A stretch of DNA of 24,765 bases, from NCBI GenBank assembly GCA_041485845.1, contig JBGPKH010000046.1:1-24765 (forward strand), read 5' to 3'. Shown piece by piece: positions 13,903-23,310 of this stretch (within the stretch, counting starts at the first letter, position 1; every line of letters starts with the position of its first letter). The DNA is from OMOG01 sp041485845. GTDB lineage: Bacteria > Acidobacteriota > Terriglobia > Bryobacterales > Bryobacteraceae. Below the pieces are notes generated by a model, which saw nothing but the letters and a program-made list of their open reading frames with translations, ran no database searches and had not been told where the DNA came from. Both the position numbers and the translations under genes were made by a program.

Positions 13903-14271
13903 CTACTTCTCGAGCGGCAGCCCCGATTCCTTCAGCGCCCGCCAGCCGCCATCCAACGAGAGGACGTTTTCATACCCCATCTTCTGCAAATTGTCCGCTA
14001 CCAGCGCCGAGCGGAACCCTCCGCCGCAATACAGAACCAGGCGGGCGGCCTTGTCCGGCGCCTTGGTTTCGATATCGCGCTCGATGATCCCCCTGCTCAT
14101 ATGGACCGCGCCCGAGACGTGCCCGTTGGCCCACTCGCTCTCCTCACGGGTGTCCACCAGAACGTGCGGGTCACCTGCCGCCACCATCGCCTGGTAGCCC
14201 GCAATATCGATCTGTTTCACCCGCGACTTTGCGTCGTCCACCAGCTTCAGGAACCCGGGACTGTGCACCAT
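13903..14271 (-). CDS. Single-domain rhodanese (sulfurtransferase)
   Basis: This 122-residue single rhodanese domain has the N-terminal VLVDTREESEWANGHVSGA motif and the active-site loop YCGGGFRS with the sulfur-accepting Cys82. It has no signal peptide, so it is probably cytoplasmic. GAGGAGA just upstream of ATG 14271 is a good Shine-Dalgarno sequence and overlaps the murA stop region; the genes are 9 bp apart, so it is the last gene of the murQ-murA operon. Its sulfur donor and acceptor are unknown, and a direct link with peptidoglycan metabolism is not evident. Confidence 0.92.
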   Translation of the reverse strand: MVHSPGFLKLVDDAKSRVKQIDIAGYQAMVAAGDPHVLVDTREESEWANGHVSGAVHMSRGIIERDIETKAPDKAARLVLYCGGGFRSALVADNLQKMGYENVLSLDGGWRALKESGLPLEK

Positions 14272-14280
14272 GCCGTCTCC

Positions 14281-15537
14281 TCACTCCACGCGCCGAATCT
14301 TGGCGCCCACACGCGCCAGTTTCGCCTCGATTCTCTCATAGCCGCGGTCGATGTGGTAGACCCGGTCGATCACCGTCTCGCCCTTCGCCACCAGCGCTCC
14401 CAGCACCAGCGACGCGCTGGCCCGCAGGTCCGATGCGATCACGCCCGCGCCGCTCAGCGTGCGCGGTCCCGCCACGATGGCCTGCTTGCCGTCGAGCCGG
14501 ATGTTCGCGCCCATGCGCGCCAGCTCCTGGGCGTGCATGAAGCGGTTTTCGAAGATCGTCTCTACGATGATGGCGATGCCCTCGGCCTGCGTCATCAGGG
14601 CCATGTACTGCGCCTGCAGGTCGGTGGCGAAACCGGGATACTCCTCGGTGGTCATGTCCACCGAGCGCATCCTGCCGCCGCCGCGAACCCGCAGCGTGGT
14701 GGCGCCGGGTTGTGTCACCTCCACCCCGGCCTGTTGCATCTTGGACACGAGCGCGCTCAGGTGCTCGGGGTTGCAATCCTTCACCGTAAGATCGCCGCCG
14801 GTGATGGCCGCGGCCACCAGGAAAGTCCCGGCTTCGATCCGGTCCGGAATGATAGTGTGCTCCGCGCCGTGCAAACGGTCGACGCCCTGAATCCGGATGG
14901 TCGAGCTGCCCGCGCCCTCGATTTGCGCGCCCATGCGGATGAGCAGCTCGGCCAGGTCCACCACCTCCGGCTCGCGCGCGGCGTTGCGCAGCAGGGTCTC
15001 GCCTTTGGCCAGCACCGCCGCCATCAAGAGGTCTTCCGTCCCGGTCACGGTGATGCGGTCGAAGTGTACCGCTGCGCCGCGAAGTCCATCCGGCGCTTCG
15101 GCTTCGATGTATCCGTGCGACTGGTGGATGCGCGCACCCAGTTGCTCCAGGCCGAAGATGTGCAGGTTGATGGGCCGCGCCCCGATGGCGCAGCCGCCGG
15201 GCAGCGAAACACGGGCGCGTCCGCTCCGCGCCACCAGGGGTCCCAGCACCAGGCTGGAGGCGCGCATCGTTTTGACTAGCTCGTAGGGCGCTTCCGGACA
15301 GACGATCTTTTCCGTGGTCAGCCTCACCGTCTGCCCGTCCACTTCCGTCTTCGCGCCGATATCCACCAGCAGCCGCTGCATGGTGCGGATATCGCGCACG
15401 CGAGGAATCCGCTTCAGGATCACCGGCTCCTCGGTGAGCAGCGCCGCGGCCAGCGCCGGCAGCGCCGAATTCTTCGATCCGTTGGTCGGGATTTCTCCCT
15501 TGAGGGGCGTTCCGCCCGCGATCACGAACTTATCCAT
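14281..15537 (-). CDS. murA: UDP-N-acetylglucosamine 1-carboxyvinyltransferase
   Basis: MurA transfers enolpyruvate from PEP to UDP-GlcNAc in the cytoplasm, the first committed step of peptidoglycan synthesis. The 418-residue product has the family length and landmarks: K22 and N23 in NGSKNSALP, R92 in KTMRASSLVLGPLVAR, and the PEP-reactive, fosfomycin-target cysteine C116 in SLPGGCAIGARP. The end GYERIEAKLARVGAKIRR is typical. Its ATG overlaps the end of murQ by 8 bp (15530-15537), which implies translational coupling. The frame is intact. Confidence 0.97.
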   Translation of the reverse strand: MDKFVIAGGTPLKGEIPTNGSKNSALPALAAALLTEEPVILKRIPRVRDIRTMQRLLVDIGAKTEVDGQTVRLTTEKIVCPEAPYELVKTMRASSLVLGPLVARSGRARVSLPGGCAIGARPINLHIFGLEQLGARIHQSHGYIEAEAPDGLRGAAVHFDRITVTGTEDLLMAAVLAKGETLLRNAAREPEVVDLAELLIRMGAQIEGAGSSTIRIQGVDRLHGAEHTIIPDRIEAGTFLVAAAITGGDLTVKDCNPEHLSALVSKMQQAGVEVTQPGATTLRVRGGGRMRSVDMTTEEYPGFATDLQAQYMALMTQAEGIAIIVETIFENRFMHAQELARMGANIRLDGKQAIVAGPRTLSGAGVIASDLRASASLVLGALVAKGETVIDRVYHIDRGYERIEAKLARVGAKIRRVE

Positions 15538-16420
15538 GTAGAGCCTTCGAAATCCTTCCGCCCGCCGCAGCCAGGCGTTGCTCCGCTTCCTCGCGGCCGA
15601 CGCCCGCCTTGCCCATCAGAATCGCCAAGCGCACGCTCCTGCCGGAAGCCGTCAGCAATTCGCCCGCGCGTTCATAAGAAACTCCGGCCGCCTGCGCGAT
15701 GATGCGCCGCGCGCGGTCCACCAGCTTGGTGTTTTTCGGCTGAACGTTCACCATCAGGTTGCCGTAAACGTATCCCAACCGCACGAACGACCCGGTAGAG
15801 AGCATGTTCAATACCAGTTTCTGCGCGGTTCCCGCCTTCATGCGCGTGGAGCCGGCCACGATCTCCGGTCCGGTGATGGGCGCGATGGGAATATCCACCG
15901 CCCGCGACAGCTCCGAATCGGGCGTGCAACTGATCCCCACCGTGACCGCTCCCAGCCGTTTGGCTTCCGCGATGGCCCCCAGCACGTAGGGCGTCCTCCC
16001 GCTCGCCGTGATTCCCACCAGCACGTCGCGCTCCGCAAATCCGCGGGCCTGCAGGTCGCGGACGCCGATGGCCGGATCGTCCTCCGTGGTTTCGGTGGCG
16101 CGGCTGAGCGCCGCCTCGCCGCCCGCCATAATTCCCTGCACCATCTCCGGCGGCACGCTGAACGTGGGCGGGCACTCCGACGCATCGAGCACGCCCAGCC
16201 GCCCGCTGGTGCCGGCGCCGAGATAGAAGAGCCGCCCGCCGCGCTCGAAGGCGGCGACGATGGCATCCACCGCGCGCGCGATCTGCGGGATCTCGCGCTC
16301 CACCGCCTCGGCCACCTTGCGATCCTCGGCGTTGATGATGCGCAGCGCTTCTCCGGTAGGCAGGGAGTCGATAGAGGCGGATGCCGGGTTCGGTTGTTCG
16401 GTGAGGAGTTTTTCGAGCAT
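15530..16420 (-). CDS. murQ: N-acetylmuramic acid 6-phosphate etherase
   Basis: MurQ cleaves the lactyl ether of MurNAc-6-phosphate to give GlcNAc-6-phosphate and lactate during cell-wall recycling. From ATG 16420 the protein has 296 residues, starting MLEKLLTEQPNPASASID, the usual family start; an in-frame TTG at 16459 would add 13 atypical residues. The SIS-domain signature LGAGTSGRLGVLDASECPPTF and the TTEDDPAIGVRDL region with the catalytic acid are present, as is the VNVQPKNTKLVDRA segment. It heads the murQ-murA-rhodanese operon. No MurK/AnmK or transporter gene is adjacent. Confidence 0.95.
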   Translation of the reverse strand: MLEKLLTEQPNPASASIDSLPTGEALRIINAEDRKVAEAVEREIPQIARAVDAIVAAFERGGRLFYLGAGTSGRLGVLDASECPPTFSVPPEMVQGIMAGGEAALSRATETTEDDPAIGVRDLQARGFAERDVLVGITASGRTPYVLGAIAEAKRLGAVTVGISCTPDSELSRAVDIPIAPITGPEIVAGSTRMKAGTAQKLVLNMLSTGSFVRLGYVYGNLMVNVQPKNTKLVDRARRIIAQAAGVSYERAGELLTASGRSVRLAILMGKAGVGREEAEQRLAAAGGRISKALHG

Positions 16421-16788
16421 GTCGGTGATGGGCCGCTCTTTCAGGCTACACCCTGGCAACCCTGTTGCTCTCCGGCACGCCTTACCATGTCATCGGAGGG
16501 CGAGCTCATGACCCGGCGGGAAATCTTTTCCATAGCGTGGGGCCGCAGGAGCGGTCCCCACCATCTGGCAAGCGCCGCTGATCGTGCCCGTGCAGCACGT
16601 GATGAACGGTCGGGCGAACTTGCAGGCCCGGAGCAGACTCGCCGCTTCTGGTCGCGCACCTGGCCGGAGGCAGTCCGGAACGCATCTGTGGCTCTTCCAC
16701 GATGGCGCCGCCATGCGGAGAGCCGCGCAAGCCTATGTCGAGCGCTTGCGATCGGACTGCACTCCACGGCCTTGAAACGATCGTTGAC
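16421..16788. other. Intergenic stretch without a supported gene
   Basis: There are 368 bp between the GMC oxidoreductase stop and the murQ start. Several short open frames exist on both strands, one on the plus strand ending with a plausible amphipathic helix (GAAMRRAAQAYVERLR), but none has a start with a ribosome site or a family I recognise. It may hold the murQ promoter or a decayed gene. No terminator hairpin was found. Confidence 0.4.
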
Positions 16789-18726
16789 TTACATGGCGGC
16801 CAGAATGTCCGCCGCGATCTTCTTGGCGAAGGCCACGATGGTGAGCGTGGGATTCACGGCCACCGGCCCTGGAATCACGGCGGCATCTGCCACGTAGAGG
16901 CCGGCGTGGACCGTCCCGTCCGGCTTGAAGACCTGGCCGTGCTTGTCCACCGCTCCGGTTTTCGCGGTCTCGCCCATGGGACATCCGCCCAGAGGATGCA
17001 CCGTGACCACCTTGCGCTCCGCGGTCGCATCGTTGCCCAGCAACCGCGGGACCTTGCCGCGGCTCCAGAACGGGAAGCGGACGTAAGTTCCGTTCATGGC
17101 GAAGGCCATGGCGGCCATGACCTCGTCGATCTTCTGGAACACCGCGTCATTCTTCAGGGGGCCGCCTTCGAAATCCAGCGTGAGGTTGCCGTCATCGAGG
17201 CCGAACTTCCCGCGCGCACCGTCCCTGCCCATGAGGTTGAAGAAGAACGTGCTCATGAGCATTTCGGACTCGGTCTGGGAGCGGTTGGGGTCGCGGGCAT
17301 CGGGGGCGAGGCCGAAGAAGCCGGAGTCGGGCTGGCTGAGGTTCCAGATCGCCTCGAGCTGGCCGAAGAAGGGATCGCGGTCGGCCGCGTTGCCGAGCAC
17401 CTCAATCGCACGCTTCACCGAGGACGCCAGCATCGGCGGAATTCCCGCATCTTCCACATTGATGAACAGCGGCTTGCCGTTCTGCAGGCTCACCTGGTAC
17501 ATCACGTGGGAGGTGTTGATGGGGCCGCGCGTGTCATAGATGTTGTATCCCAGGTCGGCGGCGCTGGTGACGAACCCGGCGGAATCTCCGTTCGAGGAAA
17601 ACCGCCGGCCGAGCCGATCGCTGAAGGGGAGCTTGGCCGACTGCGATTGGAGGAGCAGCTTAGTGCTGCCCAGCACCCCGCCGGCCAGCACGACTACCGG
17701 CGCGGTGACGGACTTGGACTCCTTGCCATCGTCCATCAGGTGGAGCTGATCGTAGAATACGCGGTACCCGCCGGCGGCGACGGGTTCGATGCGATTGACA
17801 TCCGTGAGCGCGCGCAAGGTGGCCGGCGGGTTGGGAACGTCGAGGACCTTATTGAGGAGCGTCTTGTTGAGGGTGTGACGCGCGCCGGGAAGGCAGCCGA
17901 GGAAGCAGCGGCCTTGCCGCTCGCAGTAGACAAATTTCCCCAGGTCCCCGGGCTTCAGGTTATCGCCGGTGAACTCGAAGATCTGAAGATCCAGCGGACC
18001 CCAACCGTCCACCTTTTTCCATTCGGGTCCGAGAGCGACCTTTTGCGACGCTTCCTTCAACCAGCGGCTGCGGCCGAGGAGGAGATTCGGATTGTTGTCG
18101 AGCAACGCCAGCGGATCGCGGTAACCCTGCTGGTTGGGGTCGGGGCCGGAGGCGGGGTCCGCGGGGTCTTTGAGCTTCTGTTTGGGCAGCGGGAATTTGG
18201 TGACCACCTGGGTGGTCGCGCCTCGATTGGCCACCATCCAGTCCTCCGCTTCCTTGTAGTCGTCGGGCGTGAGTTGCAGGGGCCACTCGTCCATCACGGG
18301 ATAGCTTCCGCTATCGTCTTTCAAGGGTGCGATGGAGACGTTGGAGTAAACCAGCGACCCACCGCCGACGCCGCTTGCCGTGAGGATATCGACGTCGTTG
18401 AAGGAATTGTAGCGATACAGGGGAACCGGCCGGTTGACGCCGAAGTTACGGATGTCTTCGATGGCTTTGTTATTAGTCTTGACGACCGAGATTAGGTCCA
18501 GCAGGCCCTGCCGATGGTCGGGCCGGGGCCAGTATTGGAGCGGTTCGCGCTGTCCGCCCGGCTTGCGGGTGATGTAACCGGGCAAGGGGCGTTCCGGAGT
18601 AAACCACCAAACTCCGCGCTCCAGCATCAGGATGTTTTTCTTCCCTTGTTTTGCCAACTCGGTGGCCACCACGGTGGCGCCAAAGCCGGTGCCAATAATC
18701 ACTACGTCAAAGTGTTCGTCGGGCAT
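16789..18726 (-). CDS. GMC-family FAD oxidoreductase (cholesterol-oxidase-like)
   Basis: This 645-residue flavoprotein starts FDVVIIGTGFGATVVATELA, the FAD-binding GxGxxG with the ADP-binding helix, and ends the beta-strand with an acidic residue (LMLERG). SGVGGGSLVYSNVSI is the second GMC flavin motif. TVHPLGGCPMG carries the active-site histidine, and NPTLTIVAFAKKIA closes the FAD domain. A Cys-rich CERQGRCFLGCLPGA segment is common in the long cholesterol-oxidase-like subgroup. The substrate, an alcohol or sterol-like compound, is unknown. No Tat or Sec signal is obvious. GGAGGGG lies about 9 nt before the ATG. It follows the TonB-receptor pseudogene by about 50 bp on the same strand. Confidence 0.9.
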   Translation of the reverse strand: MPDEHFDVVIIGTGFGATVVATELAKQGKKNILMLERGVWWFTPERPLPGYITRKPGGQREPLQYWPRPDHRQGLLDLISVVKTNNKAIEDIRNFGVNRPVPLYRYNSFNDVDILTASGVGGGSLVYSNVSIAPLKDDSGSYPVMDEWPLQLTPDDYKEAEDWMVANRGATTQVVTKFPLPKQKLKDPADPASGPDPNQQGYRDPLALLDNNPNLLLGRSRWLKEASQKVALGPEWKKVDGWGPLDLQIFEFTGDNLKPGDLGKFVYCERQGRCFLGCLPGARHTLNKTLLNKVLDVPNPPATLRALTDVNRIEPVAAGGYRVFYDQLHLMDDGKESKSVTAPVVVLAGGVLGSTKLLLQSQSAKLPFSDRLGRRFSSNGDSAGFVTSAADLGYNIYDTRGPINTSHVMYQVSLQNGKPLFINVEDAGIPPMLASSVKRAIEVLGNAADRDPFFGQLEAIWNLSQPDSGFFGLAPDARDPNRSQTESEMLMSTFFFNLMGRDGARGKFGLDDGNLTLDFEGGPLKNDAVFQKIDEVMAAMAFAMNGTYVRFPFWSRGKVPRLLGNDATAERKVVTVHPLGGCPMGETAKTGAVDKHGQVFKPDGTVHAGLYVADAAVIPGPVAVNPTLTIVAFAKKIAADILAAM

Positions 18727-18778
18727 TTAGTCAGTCCCCTCCGGTTCATAATCTAGTGCGTCGAATTCCAGGAGCGTT

Positions 18779-20038
18779 TCACCACGTAAGCCGCGTCTGC
18801 AGTTCGAGGCGGCGGTTATTGGCCGCTTCCGAAAATGCGCCGCCGCCGTATCCGGCAGGTTGATTGGCCTGTCCGAACAACGGCGAGGCGATGTTACCGA
18901 TAATGGGCCCCGGGTTGTTGTGATTGGTCACGTTGCGAATATACATTGAAACCGAGAGACTGAAGCGGCGATTCACCGGGCCGGCGGCGCCGGACTGTGC
19001 GGTTCCGCCCATAGTGAACGGGCCGGTGGGTCCGCCGCGGTTGCCGCCGCCACCACCACCACCACCGCCAGGTCCGCCGGGCGCGGCTGAGGCGGCGCCG
19101 GAACTCAGGCGCAGGTCCGAATGCGAATGTCCGGCCCACCCGCATGTTGAGCATGATCTGGCCCGGGCCGCGGCCGTAGTTACGCGGCAGCAGCCTTTCG
19201 CCGGGAACCGGATTGGGGTCGAGCAGGCCATATGAAGTTGTGACAACTCCCGGCTTGCGGGGGTCGCTGGCAATCCCCGGGCGCCCGTTGAAGAGCGTGT
19301 CGCCGTAGAGGTCGTGTCCCGCGGTGATGTCGAAAGGCGGGCCCGAATTGGCGGTCAGGAGCGGATTGAAGCGGATGCCCCACATGGTGGTACTCGAGCC
19401 GGTGAGAGAGACCCGATGATGCATGTCGGTGGCCGCGGGTCCGTACTCCCTTCCATGCTGTAAGGATTCGCCGGAAACGTCCCCAGCCCGCCGGTATTGC
19501 TGTTGGCGCGGTTATAGACATACGACCCGGTGAGCGAGAGATTGCGGTTCACCCGCGAATTCACATTCACGATGAGCTGATTCTGGTTATACAGCCCGGA
19601 GGACTCCATCAAAAATACCGGGGCGGGCCGTCCCAGCGGGAATTGGCCCAGGAATGGGGCGTTGATGGCGCCGGAACGCAGAAGATGCAGGCCGTGGGAG
19701 TTGGCCCAGGTGAGCGCCACTGTTGTGCCGAACGGGAGCTGACGTTCGAATCCCACGGCCGATTGCATGATGTATGGCGCGCGCAAGGTGGAACTGACTA
19801 CGTGAATCGTGCTGGCGGGGAGAGGGCCAGACAGGGAAGACAGTGCCGGCACGGTTGGGAAGAAGTCCGGATTGGCGACCACGTACTGCTGCTGCACGAT
19901 GCGGTTGTAGCGTTCGGCGGTGAGTGTGTTGGCGAGGCCGAAGCGATCGTAGAACATCCCGAATAGAGTTCCCGTCTGAGCCACCGCGGGCAGCGATACC
20001 AGCAGAAGAAAGACGAGCTTCATGGCGACCTTCTTCAT
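18779..20038 (-). pseudogene. Oar-like TonB-dependent receptor, gutted and twice frameshifted
   Basis: ATG 20038 starts a signal peptide (KLVFLLLVSLPAVAQTG) that runs directly into the C-terminal barrel of a carboxypeptidase-regulatory-like TonB receptor (GMFYDRFGLANTLTAERYNR). The regulatory domain, plug and most barrel strands, normally 600 or more residues, are missing. Near 19450 the frame shifts (SMEG, then EYGPAATDMHHRVS in the next frame), and again near 19110-19125 (VGRTFAFG, then the Gly-rich loop). The last frame ends FGQANQPAGYGGGAF to LELQTRLTW, a normal receptor C-terminus. Full receptors move large substrates across the outer membrane; this one cannot. It lies 7 bp after the YncE-like gene, so it once belonged to that operon. 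Confidence 0.87.
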
Positions 20039-20045
20039 GCCGATC

Positions 20046-21014
20046 CTATTTCGTTTCGTAGACCAGGATTTCCGCGCGCTGCGCGCCCCTGTGCGGGACG
20101 GCAACGAAGAGTTTTCCCCATTCAGGCACGAAGAGGCCGGTGCGGGCGCCGGCCGCCGTAGCGTAATGACCGATGCGGTTATAGCGATCGGCGTCCTTCC
20201 GCTCGAACACATCGACGAAGCCCTGCCCTCCGATCACATAGACGCGGCTTCTGGCGGGGTCGTAGAACAGGTCGTCGGTATCGCCCACAATCTCGACTGA
20301 CGCCGTCTGCTTCCCGGTCGCGGTATCATACGCGAGCATGCGGGCCGGCGCACGGCAACCGGTCAACAAACGGTGGTGGGCCTCGTCGAGCGACATGGGG
20401 TAGTTACGCAGCGCGGATGTGACCGGCCAGCGCGCCAGCACGGCGTTGTTGACGAGATCGGCGACCTGGATCTCTTTCTTATCGGGGACGTTCACGAATA
20501 CGCGGGCGCCGGTTTTCTCGAGCTGGAAGGACTCGGGATGCGCATCGAGCGGAATCTCCCCGGTCTTCTTTCCGTTTGCGTCGAGGAACGCCAGCGCGCC
20601 GTCGCCGTAGCCGACGACCACGCGGCGGCCGCGAGCGTCGTAGCGAATATTGTCGGCATCGCCGGAGAACTTCGCGGTCTCCAGAACTTGAAACGTGGCG
20701 GCATCGAACAGTTTCGTGGCGCCATCCTTAGCGCAAGCGACAAAAAGACGATTCGCCGCGGCATCGTAGTATATGCCTTGGGGCTCCGCGAGATCCGGAA
20801 TGGACCGGATGCGCTTGCCGGACTGTAGGTCCAGCACCTCGACGGTGTGGTTGCCGAGTGCGGCGACGAAGAGGCGCTGGCCCTTCAAATCGGCGCTCAG
20901 GTGATCGATGCGGCCCTCCACATTAGGCAGGTCGATGCGGGTGGCGAGCGAGAGAACGTCTTGTCCCTCCATTGCGCCCGCCCAGAGGAGAAATGCGGCA
21001 AGAGTATTCTTCAT
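20046..21014 (-). CDS. YncE-like beta-propeller protein (exported)
   Basis: The 322-residue product has an N-terminal signal-like segment (MKNTLAAFLLWAGAMEGQ) and then repeated YVTN/YncE-type blades: HLSADLKGQRLFVAALGNHTVEVLD, GIYYDAAANRLFVACAKDG, NIRYDARGRRVVVGYGDGAL and LFYDPARSRVYVIGGQGFVDVF. Such propellers usually bind ligands or partners in the periplasm; no catalytic residues are apparent. ATG 21014 is preferred because GGGAGAA precedes it and the signal peptide starts there, although the frame stays open upstream to 21161. It is divergent from the MFS transporter gene and followed after 7 bp by the TonB-receptor pseudogene. Confidence 0.85.
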   Translation of the reverse strand: MKNTLAAFLLWAGAMEGQDVLSLATRIDLPNVEGRIDHLSADLKGQRLFVAALGNHTVEVLDLQSGKRIRSIPDLAEPQGIYYDAAANRLFVACAKDGATKLFDAATFQVLETAKFSGDADNIRYDARGRRVVVGYGDGALAFLDANGKKTGEIPLDAHPESFQLEKTGARVFVNVPDKKEIQVADLVNNAVLARWPVTSALRNYPMSLDEAHHRLLTGCRAPARMLAYDTATGKQTASVEIVGDTDDLFYDPARSRVYVIGGQGFVDVFERKDADRYNRIGHYATAAGARTGLFVPEWGKLFVAVPHRGAQRAEILVYETK

Positions 21015-21087
21015 GGCGTTCTCCCGAGCATACATGACGCACCTGAAGATTTCCAAGCGCCATGTTACTCTCGGTCCGGGGGGAGCA

Positions 21088-22341
21088 ATGGGCGGTTGGA
21101 AGCCCAGCGCGCTGGGGGGCTTGACACACGATGGGCTGCTGCTGTTCCTCACGCGGTTCACGCGGCTGTTCTCCTACGGCTCACTGTCGGTGGTGCTGGT
21201 ATTCTATCTCACCGGCCTCGGTCTGACCGAATCGCAGACGGGAATGCTGCTGACACTTACGCTGCTCGGTGACACGCTGGTCTCGCTGATGCTGACCACG
21301 CAGGCGGACCGGATCGGCCGGCGGCGAATGCTGATCGCCGGGGCTTTCCTGATGGCCGGCGCCGGTGTCGCGTTGGCGCTCACCAGCAACTTCCTGTTTC
21401 TGTTGATGGCGGCCACGATCGGGGTGATCAGCCCGAGCGGGAACGAGGTGGGGCCGTTTCTGCCGATCGAGCAGGCGGCGCTCTCGCAGGTGGTCCCCGC
21501 GCGAACGCGGACCGAAGTATTCGCCTGGTATACGTTGACAGGCGCACTCGCCACCGCGGCCGGTTCGCTGTTTGCGGGGCTGCTGACCCAGACATTGCAG
21601 ACGAGAGTCATGACGCCGGTGGAAAGCGAACGGGTGGTCATTATCGTTTATGCGGGCCTGGGAGTTCTACTCGCCGTCTTGTCCGGCAGGCTCACGGCGG
21701 CAGCCGAAGTGCATCGCGATCCGGACGGGCCGGCTACCGCGAAAAGCCCGCTCGGCATCGGGCCTTCGCGCCGCGTGGTGCTCAAGCTGTCCGGTCTTTT
21801 CGCGCTCGACGCGTTCGGCGGCGGCTTCGTGGTGCAGAGCCTGGCGGCGTACTGGTTCTATCTGCGGTTCGGCGTGCAGCCGGCGACGCTGGGCGGCATT
21901 TTTTTCGGCGCGAACGTGTTTGCGGGCGTCTCCGCGCTGCTGGCATCGCGGCTGGCCAAGCGTTTCGGTCTGATCCGGACGATGGTGTTCACCCACCTTC
22001 CTTCCAACGTCCTGCTGATCCTGGTGGCGCTGATGCCAACGCTGCCGCTGGCGATTCTGGTGCTGCTGCTGCGATTCAGCATCAGCCAGATGGATGTGCC
22101 GGCGCGGCAGTCGTACACCATGGCGATCGTGCGTCCCGAAGAGCGGTCGGCGGCGGCCGGCATCACGGGTGTGGCACGCACCACAGGCGCGGCCCTGGCT
22201 CCCGTGCTGGCAGGACTTCTGTTGGCGAGGCCGTCGCTGATCAACCTGCCATTCTTTATCGCCGGCGGGTTGAAGATCGTCTACGACCTGCTGCTGTACC
22301 GCGCATTCGTGCGTCTGGAGCCGACCGAGGAAATGCGGTAA
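21088..22341 (+). CDS. Major facilitator superfamily transporter
   Basis: This 417-residue membrane protein has about twelve hydrophobic helices. The MFS signature between helices 2 and 3, ADRIGRRRMLIAGAF, is present, with a matching loop in the second half (SRLAKRFGLIRTMVF). GGGGGGAG (21078-21084) just before ATG 21088 favours this start; an in-frame ATG at 21034 has no ribosome site. Substrate and direction cannot be told from the sequence; similar proteins are often annotated as drug or sugar exporters. It may be cotranscribed with the LppY-like gene 47 bp downstream. Confidence 0.9.
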   Translation: MGGWKPSALGGLTHDGLLLFLTRFTRLFSYGSLSVVLVFYLTGLGLTESQTGMLLTLTLLGDTLVSLMLTTQADRIGRRRMLIAGAFLMAGAGVALALTSNFLFLLMAATIGVISPSGNEVGPFLPIEQAALSQVVPARTRTEVFAWYTLTGALATAAGSLFAGLLTQTLQTRVMTPVESERVVIIVYAGLGVLLAVLSGRLTAAAEVHRDPDGPATAKSPLGIGPSRRVVLKLSGLFALDAFGGGFVVQSLAAYWFYLRFGVQPATLGGIFFGANVFAGVSALLASRLAKRFGLIRTMVFTHLPSNVLLILVALMPTLPLAILVLLLRFSISQMDVPARQSYTMAIVRPEERSAAAGITGVARTTGAALAPVLAGLLLARPSLINLPFFIAGGLKIVYDLLLYRAFVRLEPTEEMR

Positions 22342-22388
22342 GGTGGGGTCGAGCCTCGGAAACGGATGTCCGGGCAAGGAGGGAGATT

Positions 22389-23306
22389 ATGGGCAATTCG
22401 AAACTGTTCGGTTTTCTGCTGTTCTGGGCGGCCGCGGCCGTCGCGCAGAACATGCCGGCTGACTATGACGGGGTACTGAAAGCTCTCGGCAAACAGGGAG
22501 ATTTCAAGGCCAACGTCTTGAAGATCAACATTCCGCGCAACGACCTCAAGGTCACGATCGACGGCATCGCAACTCCCACGCCTTTCGGTTTCGGCGGATG
22601 GCTGGCGATGACCAAAGGGGACGGCGGCAACGACGTCATGATGGGCGATCTCGTGCTGCTGGAAGACGAGGTTAATCCGGTGATGTCGGCGCTGCTGTCG
22701 AACGGACTGGGAGTGACGGCGCTGCACAACCACTTCTTCTTTGAGAGCCCGCGGATTTTCTACATGCACGTACATGGTCACGGGAAGGCGGCGGAGCTGG
22801 CGAAGATGGCCAAGCCGGCGCTCGACCTCATCGGGCACGGATCGCCGCAGCACCAGAGCACCGTTTCCGGCGGCGGATCCAACGTCTCCGCGGGACAGAT
22901 GGATACGGTCAGGATCGCCAAGCTGGTGGGACACGAGGGCGAGCAGAACGGGACGGTCTACAAGATCACAATCGGCCGCGACGACGTCAACCTGAAAGAG
23001 ATGGGGGCGACGATCAACGCCCGCATGGGACTCAATACCTGGGCCGCGTTCTTCGGCAGCGATGCGAATGCGGAGATCGCGGGCGATGTGGCCATGCTGG
23101 CTGCGGAAATCACTCCCGTGCTGAAGGCGCTGCGGGCGAACGGGCTCAACGTAGTGGCGATCCACAACCACATGACCAGCGGACAGCCGGCGATCTACTT
23201 CCTGCATTACTGGGGGACGGGTCCGGCGGAGAAACTGGCGGGCGGGTTCAAGGCGGCGCTGAATGAGCTGGGTAAGCCGGGAGCGGCCCACGGAAGCGGG
23301 CACTGA
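22389..23306 (+). CDS. LppY/LpqO-family (DUF1259) protein, duplicated domain
   Basis: This 305-residue exported protein has a signal peptide (FGFLLFWAAAAVAQNM). It contains two copies of the DUF1259 unit: the first with ALHNHFFFESPRIFYMHVHG, the second with AIHNHMTSGQPAIYFLHYWG. The paired HNH and H residues suggest a metal site, but no reaction is established for the family. AGGAGGGAG directly precedes the ATG, a strong ribosome site. The nitrilase gene starts 4 bp after its stop, so the two are cotranscribed. Whether a functional link exists is unknown. Confidence 0.9.
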   Translation: MGNSKLFGFLLFWAAAAVAQNMPADYDGVLKALGKQGDFKANVLKINIPRNDLKVTIDGIATPTPFGFGGWLAMTKGDGGNDVMMGDLVLLEDEVNPVMSALLSNGLGVTALHNHFFFESPRIFYMHVHGHGKAAELAKMAKPALDLIGHGSPQHQSTVSGGGSNVSAGQMDTVRIAKLVGHEGEQNGTVYKITIGRDDVNLKEMGATINARMGLNTWAAFFGSDANAEIAGDVAMLAAEITPVLKALRANGLNVVAIHNHMTSGQPAIYFLHYWGTGPAEKLAGGFKAALNELGKPGAAHGSGH

Positions 23307-23310
23307 CGAA

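Noticed and set aside
14101..15279. A 392-codon plus-strand frame across murA and the rhodanese
   Set aside because: It is antisense to two intact conserved genes and its composition is shadow-like.
16702..18495. A 597-codon plus-strand frame across the GMC oxidoreductase
   Set aside because: It is the antisense shadow of a well-conserved flavoprotein and has no family motifs.
21027..21056. TTGGAA-N18-TATGCT promoter for the YncE-like gene
   Set aside because: The predicted start would fall within the gene's own GGGAGAA ribosome site, so the two signals conflict.
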